NCBI GenBank assembly: GCA_009760855.2
Contig: WPIO01000015.1
Location: 6,228,501-6,292,500, forward strand
Direction: 5' to 3'
DNA length: 64,000 bases
DNA from: Cristatella mucedo
Lineage: Eukaryota > Bryozoa > Phylactolaemata > Cristatellidae
Shown here piece after piece: positions 35,460 through 46,471 of this stretch. The translations under genes were made by a program, and so were the position numbers. Within the stretch, counting starts at the first letter, position 1. Every line of letters starts with the position of its first letter. A model generated the notes under the pieces. The model was not told the origin of the DNA, searched no databases, and saw only the letters and a list, made by a program, of their open reading frames with translations.

Positions 35460-35740
35460 CTAATAATAATAAGAAGAATAACACATTTGCAAAGCTCCCT
35501 AAGATAACTAAGCTGCTTCTAGCCGCTTTACATTCGCTGCAAGAGAAATGGTGTCCCTATCTAAGCACGCCCGGACCTTGCTATGGCACGTAGCTGAAAG
35601 TAGGTAGACTTAAATGTGGAGCCGATTTTTTTCATCTAATGAAATGTCATTTAGGAACAGGACAGCCGTGATGACGCATTGGGGAGCGCAGTTGCTTTTC
35701 ACGACCTCGAAGCTGTTAAATCAGCTAGTATTTATTTATT
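35460..35740. mobile_element. L2 tail and SINE A head debris
   Basis: 35460-35640 resembles a minus-strand L2 3' end (TAATAATAATAAG then GCCGCTTTACATTCGCTGCAAG). 35666-35710 resembles the SINE A head (GCCGTGATGACGCATTGGGG, CACGACCTCG). Confidence 0.45.
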
Positions 35741-35849
35741 TATATAGAGCATTCAAATTGTGTGCAGGCGCTACAGGAGAAAACCTGCTTTTGCGAGGTC
35801 CCTCTAGACTACTGCGACTCACTACTCGTAGATCTTCCAAGCTAATTAA

Positions 35850-36060
35850 TGAACCGCTGACAGACGGTGCAAACATTTGCAGCTAAGGTAGACCGCTGTA
35901 GAAGTTGCAACGGCCACGTTACACTTCCTCTCTCACATCTGCCCTCACTCTCCGTAAAGTATCTCATCGACTTCAAGGCTTTGTCATTCAATTTTAGGTT
36001 CTTCCATTCTCTTGCTCTAGCTTACCAACCAATAATTAGTCAGTTAAAACACGGACTCAT
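35850..36060 (+). mobile_element. L2-type LINE fragment (RT C-terminus)
   Basis: Diverged match: CGGCCACGTTACACTTCCTCTC, ATCGACTTCAAGGCTTTGTCA and TTCCATTCTCTTGCTCTAGCTTA. Confidence 0.55.
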
Positions 36061-36247
36061 CTAATTAATCAAATTAACTCATCTAAGCTAATTAAAATAT
36101 ATTGTATTAAATTAATATATATTAATTATATTATTAAATTAATTATTATATTATAATATTTTATTACATTAATTAATTAATTATTGATTATTATATTTAT
36201 TATTATTATTATTATTAATTTATTTATTAATTAAAATACGGACTCAT
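36044..36247. repeat. AT-only island flanked by a short direct repeat
   Basis: About 170 bp of nearly pure A/T (TTAATTA, ATTATT motifs). It is flanked by AAAACACGGACTCAT at about 36046-36060 and AAAATACGGACTCAT at about 36233-36247. Confidence 0.6.
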
Positions 36248-36271
36248 TAGGCTCTCCGTCGCCCTACGCGC

Positions 36272-36390
36272 TCCACTAGCTCGGTTCGCCTAGCGACCGC
36301 CTCTCGCTCCACTAGCTCGGAAGAACACTAGCTCGGTTCGGAGAACAGGTTCAGAGCCACTAGCTCGGTTCGCCTAGCGACCGCCTCTCA
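36272..36390. repeat. Short dispersed/tandem repeat (CACTAGCTCGG unit)
   Basis: CACTAGCTCGGTTCGCCTAG followed by CGACCGCCTCTC occurs twice (about 36273-36304 and 36358-36389), with two extra partial CACTAGCTCGG units between. Confidence 0.7.
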
Positions 36391-36486
36391 CAATCCCAAA
36401 TCCTTTCGAGACGACGCCTTCGGCGCTTCAGTTGCCGTTCGCAAAAAGCCAGGAACTCCTGTCATAGACCGATTTGTTCCTAACAA

Positions 36487-36640
36487 CCGCGCTCGTTTGG
36501 CACGGTGGTCAAGATGCTCGCCTTTAACGACCGAGGTGAAGGTGAAAGCATTTGATGACCGAGGTCGAAGGCTCGAGCCCCGTGGTATACGTGAAGCGTC
36601 TACACGTAGATAAGGTTCTCTTAGGATGCTATAAAGTGAA
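36487..36640 (+). mobile_element. tRNA-SINE family B, partly duplicated head
   Basis: CGCTCGTTTGGCACGGTGGT head, two GACCGAGGT segments, GGCTCGAGCCCC B-box and a degraded GCGTCTACACGTAGATAAGG...CTATAAA tail. Confidence 0.65.
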
Positions 36641-36759
36641 TTTATATTACATAATACAGCATTACTTCTGTCCTTTGCATTGTCCTTTAAGTTTTTGGTG
36701 TGCTGCAGCTTTCATATTTCACTGTTGCGAATCAGACAATAGTCGTCCATTCCGGTCGA

Positions 36760-36990
36760 AACGAAATGCCTAGAAAGAGATTTAGTTCTCTTAGAGCTCT
36801 ATGCAAATGTGCTATCGCTGTCGGGTTTACATTATGACACTGTGCATGTCACCTCTAACCACGTTATGCTTGTAGACACTGAGCATATTGCCAGTGGCCA
36901 TTTGATGGTACTTTCGTTACAGCATATGTAAAAGGGCCTAGAAAGAGACTTACGTTATCCGAGGGAACTATACAAATGAAGTATTCTTAC
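36760..36990 (+). mobile_element. Two L2 3' UTR tail fragments
   Basis: GCCTAGAAAGAGATTTAGTTC at 36766 and GGGCCTAGAAAGAGACTTACG at about 36930. Between them lies the L2-A UTR phrase CACTGTGCATGTCACCTC. Confidence 0.55.
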
Positions 36991-38750
36991 TGTCCTCTAA
37001 CAAAACCTAAATAACTGTCCTCAATGATGCTGCCCCTTGTAACTCAACAGATGAGGCAGGTGGAGGCGATACCGCAATCTAAGTAATATCTATGCAACTA
37101 TTTTGAGCGGAAAAGGCAGAGCTCGCTTCCCTCTCGTCCTGCTATAAGCACTTCGCTCATAGCCGAAAGTGCTCTGGCTGTATGAGCAAACGACGGCGTA
37201 TTAGCTGGGCAGAAAACGGTACAGTGCCGTACAGTCCACGTCATGGAAATGCAGCCACTCGGCCACTGCGTTTGAGAAAGTGTAGCGGTCCAACTTCCTT
37301 AATGGCCCCTTGGACCGGTGAAATTGCAAAGCAGAAGCCAGGCGCAAATACTTTCGTTGGGCTCTGCGCTTGACGAGGGGAGCTTCTTCATGCGCCGACG
37401 ACGCAGCACTTGTGTGCGCGCGTACGGAGCGGAGCGCACAAGTGCACTGTCGCCACCGAACGAGAGCGCGAGAACAAGGCGCGGTCAGACCGGGAGCCGC
37501 CTGTCTGTCGGCTAGCTGTCGGCTAGCTGCTGCTCAGCCGAGGCCCGAGACGCCGCGCGGACGCCATTGTCTCTACGCCTCTGCGGCAGTGCGGCCGATG
37601 CTCACATGCCGGCGAATGGAATGCGCAGTCTTTCAGCAGGGCACAATGCGCGCTAATGGACGGCGCTCTTGAGGGCCAACGCAACTGACGCAAGCTCGAC
37701 GCTTGAATAATACGGTCGCGGCGCGGGCTCGGCTTACTTTGCGCAGCGACGTGGCAGTGAACGAAAGATGACAGCCGCACGGAAGCTTGCTCGGTGTACA
37801 CTGGCAACTCAATGGCGCCAGCACTTGTTCGGCGTGCAGAGATCGCCGATGGTGGCCTGAGCGAGCCTGAGCGAGCCTACGACGAGCCTTTCATTCGGCT
37901 CGCTCTTCACTTTGGGACTAGAGTACCCACTTCGCCGATTGGAGTAAGCCAGGCCCTGGACTCGGGTCCCCCGCATCCGTAACGACAGGCACGTCCTCGC
38001 GGCGACGCGCCGGAACAAGTTCTTTTTTTTTCCAGGCCGCGAGAAGAAAGAAGCCGCCTGTGCCGTCGACGCCTGTACAGCCAGCCGCAGTAGGCGTTGG
38101 CCCCGTCGGTCGAATGCGCGCCGACGCTTCGCAAGTCGCGCGGCTTTCCTTGTCGTGCCAATATACCGCAACACTGCCTCCCAGATTGCATTCAATCTCC
38201 AGTAGATCCACTCCGACAGGCTCTTCGGTTGCTACACACAACACGCAACGACCTAGGATAGCTAAAGCAGACTTTAGAGGAGAGATGACGACGCAGACCG
38301 AGAAATTTAGAACACGTTAAGAAAGTTTGGCGAGCCGACGGGCGAGCCGTTTGACCAAGTCCAATAATGGGGTGATTAGTAGGCCACACGCGAATGCACT
38401 CTCAGCTGACAAGGAATTCATTATAAAAATCATAACATTAGCACTAATAATAAGTGTTTTACATGCCGCTCTAAGAGAACTTGAAATGTATTCAGGCACT
38501 TTGCAGCACGCTACAAGAGGAGCAATAACTAACAAGGGTTCATGAAAAGCAGGATATCGCACGTGCGATTATCCCACGTGCGAAAGCAAATGTGCGAGAG
38601 CAAACGATTATCAGACGAGCATTCTTAACACGTACGAAACCGATGGCCGCTGGTTAGTAGGACCAGCGGTTGATTACACTCACTCAAATCAGGCAGCATA
38701 GGGTAAGCATAGCGTAGCACGGCGAAGAAAATTGGGTAGGTCCACTCTCA
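36991..38750. other. GC-rich region without identified gene
   Basis: CpG-rich from about 37.1 to 38.3 kb with several overlapping short frames on both strands, none with a recognisable domain. 38460-38520 carries a SINE B tail fragment on the minus strand. Two CACGTG palindromes lie at about 38560-38580. Confidence 0.35.
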
Positions 38751-38754
38751 GTTG

Positions 38755-38890
38755 ACCAGCTCAGTTGTGCCTTTGCTTTGATCCCTCCCAGCCTTCGAGC
38801 ATGTTGAGTTCGCTAAACTCCCTTGCTGCATGTATTGATGACATCCACACACGGAAGGCAGCAAACTTTTTTTAAATTGAATGGTGGTTA
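38755..38890 (+). mobile_element. L2-A RT fragment
   Basis: Matches the segment just after the YADD box (CTCAGTTGTGCCTTTGCTTTG, CCTTCGAGCATG...). Confidence 0.7.
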
Positions 38891-39129
38891 GCGTGGTGGC
38901 GCGGTGCGGCAGCTTTGACCGTCTTGGCACCAGGCTCTCTGCGGTTTACGGCTGGGTGTGCCACAAGATGAGCTTAGTGCGAATGTAATTATAGCTGCCT
39001 GACCTTAGGAGCTGCGATGATGCATGCACAGAATAGGATGCAGTGGTGGGGAACTGGAACGGCCGAGCCGACTGTCTTCGCTGAGAGTGTGCTGCATCAC
39101 TTTGGAATAAATTATTTTGATACTTTATT

Positions 39130-39690
39130 TTCGCTATCCCGTCTCGACTTCTGTAATTCATTGCTCAATGCATTTCTTTCAGCTCGTGCAATCAGGCGCT
39201 TACAGTTGGTGCAAAACTCTGCGGCAGCAAGGCTTGTCTGTCGTGAGCCCAGCAGTTGCCACATCGCACCGCTTCTAGCCGACCTGCACTGGCTACCAGT
39301 CAAGCAACGCATCGACTTCAAGGTTCTATCGCTCACTTTTAGCTCCCTCCATTCTTTGGCTCCAGCCTACCTATCAGAACAATTTTCGCATCAGGTTAAG
39401 CATCTTACCACCCCCTTTTCGGAATCTAGCTGTTTACCTATACCTCGTACGAACCTCAAAACCTTTGGAGACCTTGCCTTTAGTTAGTGTGCTTCAACAG
39501 CCCAGAACTCTCTTCCGATTTGTGTCTCGACAAACCACTGACTTGACCACATTAAAAAACTAGAAATGCATCTTTTTATCACAGCATTTAGTGGGTCCGC
39601 GTGATTTATCTTTTACGTGCTTACGCGTGCCGACTCTGTGCATGCTGCCACTAAGCATATTTGCATGCTGACCCTGTGCATGTAACCCCC
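39130..39690 (+). mobile_element. L2-A LINE 3' fragment
   Basis: Frame 39017-39487 includes LSRLDFCNSLL, RRLQLVQNS and LLADLHWLPVKQRIDFKVL, the RT C-terminal region. A degraded ORF end and 3' UTR follow to about 39690. Confidence 0.85.
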
Positions 39691-39699
39691 CCAACCGTT

Positions 39700-40225
39700 G
39701 TAGCACAGCGCCGGCCTGGCTCAATAGCTATAGCATCCTGCTCCCCGCAGGAGCGGTTGATTGATGTCTGCTGGCCTGTCAACCCTATTGTCATAGCCGT
39801 TGTTCAAGGGTAGGGGTCGCCGGCGGAAGGTCGCCACCGCGGGTAGCCAGCAGCCGAGAGCGGTGGGACTGGGTGGGCGGGGGCACTTCGAATGACGTAG
39901 GCGAGTAGGCCGTTCGCGACAGCGATTAAAGAAAAGGAGAGAGTCAACATCGGGAGAATTCGGTGGACCCCACCGAATACGGTCGTATAGCGCCCGTGCT
40001 CACATTTTTTGTTTTGTATGTGCGCGCCCGTGGTCCCGGCGTAGGGATTTGCCGATGCGAACTAGAAGTAGTTCAGTGTAGTGTGTGTGGTATTTATGCC
40101 ATCATGGTGGAAGCGGAGCCCTAGTTCTCCAGTCAGGGTCCAGGTTCCGGTTTGGGCTCCTCCGTCTTATTTGGGTCCTTCCCCACAATAGACTTAGGTA
40201 GCCTAAGTGCGGGGACGTATTCCCT
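39700..40225. other. No recognisable gene
   Basis: Unclassified sequence between two L2 fragments; short frames only. Confidence 0.3.
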
Positions 40226-40228
40226 CCG

Positions 40229-40402
40229 CTGGATCATGCTGACCCTGTGCATGTCACCCCTAACCATGTTACTCATGTTGTTTATCAAGCATGATATTAC
40301 TCACCGTTCAATTTTCCTTTGCAGCAGATATAAAGCGCCTTGACAGAGATTGAGTTCTCTGAGGGTGCTTTATCAAGTGCATTATGATTATTATTATTAT
40401 AA
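40229..40402 (+). mobile_element. L2-A 3' UTR tail
   Basis: TGCTGACCCTGTGCATGTCACC through GCGCCTTGACAGAGATTGAG...TATCAAGTGCATTATGATTATT. Confidence 0.8.
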
Positions 40403-40739
40403 GGAGTGCTTGTGCTGATGAGAGCGTGTGAGGAGTGTGGAGATAAAACTGAGCTAGACGCAAAGCGACTTTGTGCGCTTGCTAATAAAGCCCAGTAAAA
40501 TCCTCAATTTGTGTGTCTCGCTTTCCAATTCACGCCGCAGACTCACGACCCCCTTTAGTAACGTTAAGTAGGTCAGCGCCAGAACCTCTCCTTTCGTGGC
40601 GGCCTGCTTATTGCGCGTACACGCTCACCGAACAGCATTAGGCGGTAGGTTGTGCCGCTAGGCCAGCGGCAGGTTACGCCTACTCCGCCGAGCTTTCGGC
40701 GTTACGCTATGTTATGCTTGTGGTCGTTGAGCATGCTAT

Positions 40740-40835
40740 CACTAACTATCCGATCATGCTTCCTTTGAAGCAAATTTATAGTGCCTAGAAAGAGATTGAA
40801 TTCTGAGGGCGCTATATCAAAAGTATTATTACTGC
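40740..40835 (+). mobile_element. L2 3' tail fragment
   Basis: GTGCCTAGAAAGAGATTGAATTC...GGGCGCTATATCAAAAGTATTATTA. Confidence 0.6.
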
Positions 40836-40904
40836 TGTTATTTCCACTGGAGCGCTATGCAAAAACTCGTAAGTTTAAAGCGCTGAATAGTATTTGCTGC
40901 GGTA

Positions 40905-43900
40905 GTAGCCCACCCGCCGTAGCCCAGTGCGGTGTGAAACGTCGTCTGACGGCCGTTACCAAGGTCCAATTCAAATTCGAAGAGCCCGCGTCCGCCGGGC
41001 CGGACGCAAACAGAAGAGAATACAAGCCACTTCATCGCCGTCGCCCAGTTGTTGGACAGCCTCTTAAATTCCGCCTACTAAATGTCCACTCGTTAAAGCC
41101 AAGGGGTTACTTATCCGCGATCAGGTGATCCAGGAGAAGCTAGATGCCTTTCTGCTTCCCAAAACTTGGATGACGCCTTGTTCCAGTAGCTGTATTTCTG
41201 AGACCACTCCACCCGGGTTCTCATTCTATCAGTCCATGCGTCCTGACAAGGTTGCTGGCGGGGTTGCAATTGTTGTTCGCGAATCGTTTGGCTATAAAAT
41301 GTGCAGTTTCTCGCACGGGCCATCGTTTGAATCGGTTACAATCAGGTCTTCATCAAAGACAATGCCTTTCACTGTTGTGATTTACCGGCGTACTTCTGGC
41401 TGTCTAAACTTGTTTATAGAGGAGTTTTCAGAGATCCTCGCTAAAATATTTGTGTGTGACAGGCCGCTACTGATTGTAGGAGACTTCAATATTCACGTTG
41501 ACAACCCTAGCTACAGCCAGGTCCACTCATTTCTTGACTGTCTGGAGAATTTTGGTTTGGCCCAACACGTTAATCATAGTACCCACGTCGACGGCCACAT
41601 TCTAGATCTCGTGATCACTAAGGATGTCTTCCCCACGGACCTTGTGGTGTGCCCACTGACCCTCTCAGATCATTGTTCGGTCTCGTTTACTGTTCCTGCT
41701 CCCTCGCACGTACTGGGCAATGTCGAATTTGTCAAACGACTTAACTTACACAGCATTGATGGACAATACAAGACAAGTCTTTGAAATCTGTTTGTGATGC
41801 AGGTCTTCTTGATCTGCATTCAGACCCGACCGGCAGCCTTGATACCCTCACTGATGCTATGAACATAACACTTAGGAGTGCTCTTGACAAGCATGCTCCC
41901 GTTCTCTCTATCCGTGTTCGAAGTCGTGGAGATTCCTTTCAATTTACCAAAAAACTCCTAAGGATTCGCCGGGTTAAGCGCAGGCTTGAACGTCGTTTCA
42001 AGAAATCGGGGTCTGATGCAGATCTAGTCAATTACAAAGACTTCCTTCGAGTTCACACCCGAAAGCTTAAAAAAGCCAGGGCTCCTTTTTTCGTTAGAAA
42101 GCTGAATTCCTCCAGTCGGACACTAAACAGGTTTTAAAGACAGTAAACCATTTACTGGCCAATGCTGAGAGGTCTGACTCCACAGATATCCCCAGGACTC
42201 AGCCGAAAAAATTTCAGCCTTCTTTACTGAAAAAATTTGCACATTCGTGCCTCTATTAAGCCCCCTCCGACTAAAGCAATCGCGGTTCCACAACCTGTGA
42301 CCTTCCTTAAAAGGTTCTCCGACGTTTCTGCAAGCGATGTGGCTGCCTTAATAAGGTCTAGCAAAAAGAGCTCGTCTCCTGAAGACCCCATACCTTCATC
42401 TCTGTGGTCTTCACTGGCAGACCAACTTAGCCCTGCCGTAAACAAGATTTTCAATGCTTCTTTGGGAAAAGGGGTCATCCCCAAGTCCTTCAAATCGGCA
42501 ATCGTTAGACCCATTCTTAAAAAGCCTGGATTAGACACAGAGGTCCTAGCAAACTATCGCCCAGTTTCCCTTCTTCCATTCTTATCAAAGATTCTTGAAA
42601 AAATTGTTGCTAAGCAGCTAGTTGAACATATTGAAAATAATGGAATGTCAGAAACATTTCAATCAGGATTCAAGAGGCAGCACTCCACTGAAACTGCTCT
42701 CTCCCGTGTTAACAATGAAATTTTACGAGACAACGACGACGGGAATGTCACTGCCCTAGCTCTGCTAGATCTGTCTGCTGCCTTCGACACCATTGATCAC
42801 GAAGTTCTGTTTGAACGATTGAGAACAACGATCGGTCTGGCAGACGAAGCACTGGCGTGGTTTAAGTCATACTTGTCTGATCGTGTTCAATCTGTGTCGT
42901 GTGGGGGTCAGGTCTCAGACACGAGAAGGGTCATCTGTGGAGTCCGTCAAGGGTCTGTACTCGGTCCCTTGCTGTTCTCCATTTATACACAACCTCTGGG
43001 AAAAGTGATTAAGGCCCGTAGAATAAGATATCACTTCTATGCTGACGATACTCAGTTGTATTTGTCATTCAAACCGTCGGAATCTGCTGCGGCAACTGAG
43101 AAACTGAATGCTTGCCTTGCCGATATTCGATCCTGGATGTCGGAAAACTTCCTGAAATTAAATGATGATAAAACCGAACTGCTGCTCATAGGACATCCTA
43201 AGCGTGTGGCTGGATTAAAGGCTTTGCTCTTCTACTGGTGATGCTATTGTGCGACCATCACCATGTGCTCGAAATTTAGGTGTCGTTTTCGACAGCTGCC
43301 TCAATTTCAAAAGCTTCATTCAGAAGTCTGTTTCTTGAGCTAGCCATCACATCCAATCCCTATCCAAGATTAGGAGCTGCCTCCCACAGTGGCTTGTAAA
43401 AAATTTAACTAGCTCCTTAGTTTTGTCTCGGCTTGATTATTGTAATTCCCTTTTGGCTGGGCTGCCAAATAAGCTATTAGGCCACTGCAGCTGACTATGA
43501 ACATGGCTGCAAGGCTGGTCTTCAAGTCCCAGCGGTTTGAGCACGTGTCTCGTTTGCTAAAAGAGCTAGGATGGTTTCCGGTTGAGCAAAGGATACAGAG
43601 CAAAGTTCTTACGCTGACCCACAAGGCCCACCACGGCTTGACTCCTTCGTACCTAACTTAACTGCTGCATCAGTTTCAGCCTGTTCGCGCCCTCAGGTCC
43701 TGATTGGACAATAAACTAGCTGTCCCATTCCTCCGCTTAAAGACAGTTGGTGACAGAAGCTTTAGCTCTGCAGGTCCTAGACTGTGGAGCTTGCTTCCAA
43801 AATTCTTACGCAACGACAACTACTCTTCTACTGCCGACTATGGCTCAGCCTTTTCAGCGGTCCTGAGCTGCTACTTCTATGCTACTCACTACCTCAACTG

Positions 43901-44085
43901 CTCTCCTGACTCTGCTATGCTTCCCACTTTCTCTTTGTTGCGTGAGACGAAGTCTGTTGGCTACCGAATGCGTACCGAAAGCCGCTTAGGCTGTGAGTGT
44001 GCTATGCAAAACTGTCCTGCGTAACACCCACATGGTCTTTACGACTTTGTGGAGTTACAGACGGAGATACATTACATTACATTAA
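40905..44085 (+). mobile_element. L2-B LINE, nearly full length, broken ORF
   Basis: Second L2 family. The endonuclease starts near 41060 (LNVHSL) and shifts frame at about 41125, then runs to 41784 with GDFNIHVDN and LSDHCSVSF. A middle region lies at 41781-42137, RT at 42237-43241, then frameshifted C-terminal pieces to about 43700. The 3' UTR ends near 44080 with GTGGAGTTACAGACGGAGA and (ACATT)n. At least four frame breaks make it inactive. Confidence 0.9.
42237..43241 (+). pseudogene. L2-B reverse transcriptase domain
   Basis: 334-residue open piece with NYRPVSLLPFLSKILEK, LLDLSAAFDTIDH, GVRQGSVLGPLLF and YADD at 268-271. The catalytic core is intact, but the piece is separated from the endonuclease and C-terminal parts by frameshifts. 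Confidence 0.9.
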
Positions 44086-44099
44086 AATATGTTCCTATT

Positions 44100-44500
44100 G
44101 CCGAAGTCATGATGTCAGAAGAATTGGTAGCAAGATGTGAGGTCTGGCATGAAACTCATTGAAATAGGTAAGCCGAAGCACGAAAATGGAGGGACCTAAA
44201 GGTCACCGACAGAATCTTGAAGTCGATATGTCTTGAAATGCAGCCAGAGCAGATTGTACCCCAGTAGCTTGCATTTATTTACATTGCTACGTTTACGACA
44301 GATAACCCTAGCTACCGATTTATAAACCAATTTTAAGTTGCTACGGCACTGGTGTGAAGACCAAAAAGTAGTGAGTTACATGAGTCTGGTTGGTTTTTAT
44401 GAATGTACGGAACAACTTGGCTATAATGTCCTTATCAATTATGTCCTTATGATGTCCTTATCCAAGCAAGCCGAGCCTCTCGCAGAGCTGGTTCACCCCA
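44100..44500 (-). mobile_element. L2-type fragment, minus strand, strongly diverged
   Basis: Recognised from GACAGAATCTTGAAGTCGATA and the general order of the RT C-terminus. Boundaries are uncertain. Confidence 0.45.
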
Positions 44501-44523
44501 TGGCCAGGGTGCACGCCCAGTTC

Positions 44524-44803
44524 AGCACACCTATTTAGGACAGCATTTAGTGGGTCCCTGTGATTCGTCCTTGATGTGCTTATGCGTGCTGACACTGTGC
44601 ATGCTGCTACTAACCACATTTGCATGCTGACCCTGTACATGCCACCCCTAACCATATTATTCATTTTGTTTGTTTTCAAGCATGATTTTACTTACCATTC
44701 AATTGCATTTCACTTTACAGCAAATGTAAAGCACCTATAAATAGATTAAATTCTCTGAGGGCGCTTTATCAAGTGCATTATTATTATTATTATTATTATT
44801 ATA
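44524..44803 (+). mobile_element. L2-A 3' UTR with (ATT)n tail
   Basis: Starts at CACACCTATTTAGGACAGCA (last ORF codons) and runs through the 3' UTR to GGGCGCTTTATCAAGTGCATTATT. Confidence 0.9.
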
Positions 44804-44807
44804 AGAT

Positions 44808-44900
44808 CACGAGCCGAGGTCATGGGCTCGATCCCAGTGGCATATGATGAGTGCCTGAATTGAGATTACACTCTCTTAGGGCGCTGTACAAATGAAGGAA
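44808..44900 (+). mobile_element. SINE family B, 3' half
   Basis: GGGCTCGATCCCAGTGGCATA then GTGCCTGAATTGAGATTACAC...GGGCGCTGTACAAAT. Confidence 0.65.
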
Positions 44901-44929
44901 TTATATTCTTCTTGAAATGTTATGTAGGT

Positions 44930-45100
44930 GAAAGTAGGCAGAATAAACTTTGCAGCTGATGTGCTATCTAGTGAAGAATTATTTGGGAAGAGGTCACCAA
45001 GACTCTGATCAAAGACTAATGGAGATAGAGTTGATTTTAAGTTGTCAAACATTTGGCAATCAACGGTATCAAAGTTTGCGAAGCTGACAGACTCGACTAG
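44930..45100 (-). mobile_element. L2-type fragment, minus strand
   Basis: Diverged reverse-strand RT segment (GCAGCTGATGTGCTATCTAG..., CAACGGTATCAAAGTTTGC). Confidence 0.4.
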
Positions 45101-45104
45101 TTTG

Positions 45105-46138
45105 CACCTCTAACTCCTTACTTTGTGTGCACTTGCCCAGACGGCATAGACATTAAACGAGCTAGTTCTAGTAAGGATAAGCTTGAGAAAGTATAAGACA
45201 GATCAGGACTGACGCCCACAGACAAGCATAGTAGGACAACTTTAGGTCATACCAATCGATCTTAGCGTAGACCAAGTTTAGGCTCTATGAGAAAATTGTT
45301 TAATTACAGATGCGCGATCCAAAAATTCTTACGCCTACGATCAACTCTCACCTTAATCGCTCTCCGGTTAACTCCTTACCAAGTGATTCTTCGGATCTAG
45401 TGGATGCTTCTTTGTCAACAAGATGGACAATGTCACGGGAGTCCATCCCCAGGGTGGCAGCATTTCATTTGGAATCGCATCCCTTTATACTGTGTAGCCG
45501 CTCCATGTCTACATTCAAGGAGGCCACGAGTGATCTCAACCTGAAGTACATATCCCAATCAAAAAAGACAACTAGTCTTCTAGATCGTATTCCCACAAAC
45601 CTGCTTCTATATTGCATATATCTGCTGCTGCCATGCACTACTAACATCTTGAACGTCGTCATTAGCCTCAGGTCATGTCTATGTACCTCTCTTAAAGGCT
45701 GTAGTCAGGCCGCTATTCACGAAAGCAACACTAGACCGAAAGAACCGTAGCAACGTCGCCCAGTCTCCCTTCTTCTGTTCCGATCAAAGACACTGGAGAG
45801 AGTCGTGGCAGACCAGCTAAACTCATATATTGAAACTTCAAACCATGCCAGTCAGTTCCAGTCTGGTTTGAGAGCCAATCACTCCACAGAGTCAGCCTTG
45901 ATTCGTGTGTAAAAGGACCTACTTAAGAATGCAGACTTAGGTAGAGTCTCCCTGTCTGTTTTGCTCGATCTTTCGGTAGCTTTCGATACTATCGATCACC
46001 AGTCCTCCTTCTGCTCCTCTCATCACATGGGCGTCACTGACGCAGCATTGCAATGTTTCAGGCCCTACCTCAGTGGGAGACTCCAGAGTATTGATGTTAA
46101 TGGACAAAGATCATCAGAGGAACCTCTGAAGTATGGGG
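45105..46138 (+). mobile_element. L2-A LINE, decayed, cut off within RT
   Basis: Endonuclease/RT linker and RT N-terminal half (VADQLNSYIETSNHAS, DLSVAFDTIDH, GRLQSIDVNGQRSSEE). Homology stops abruptly after the KYG of the KYGVPQGS motif at about 46138, where the AT-rich element begins. The rest of the RT is not found in the following sequence. Confidence 0.85.
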
Positions 46139-46471
46139 AGTAGATTTAAAATGAATGGCATGTAGCCTAAGGCTCGATCGAATGACGTCATCAATTAAAC
46201 AAATCGTCCGATAAACAATCTCGCTATCGCCCGATCGTTTCTCGTCGTCAAATTTATTTAACGGATGTCGTCATTCTCGAGACCCTATTCTCCATACCCT
46301 TCATTTTATATCTACTAAGAGTTGTTTAGGTTGATGTGACTATATAATTAACAAAAATATTTAGTCTGATTTGTGATTCGATCCTTAGTAGAGTAGTTTA
46401 TTCAAACATGGTATATTAAATTTATCCTAAGCACATCCACCCCCTCCCCCCACTCTCCCCTCCCGCACCCC

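Noticed and set aside
37100-38330. Overlapping frames in a CpG-rich block as a host gene
   Set aside because: No frame shows a domain, splice signals or codon bias; composition alone explains open frames.
45105-46138. L2 RT piece as a gene of the viral element
   Set aside because: It matches the host LINE family A closely and is on the GC-richer side of the junction.
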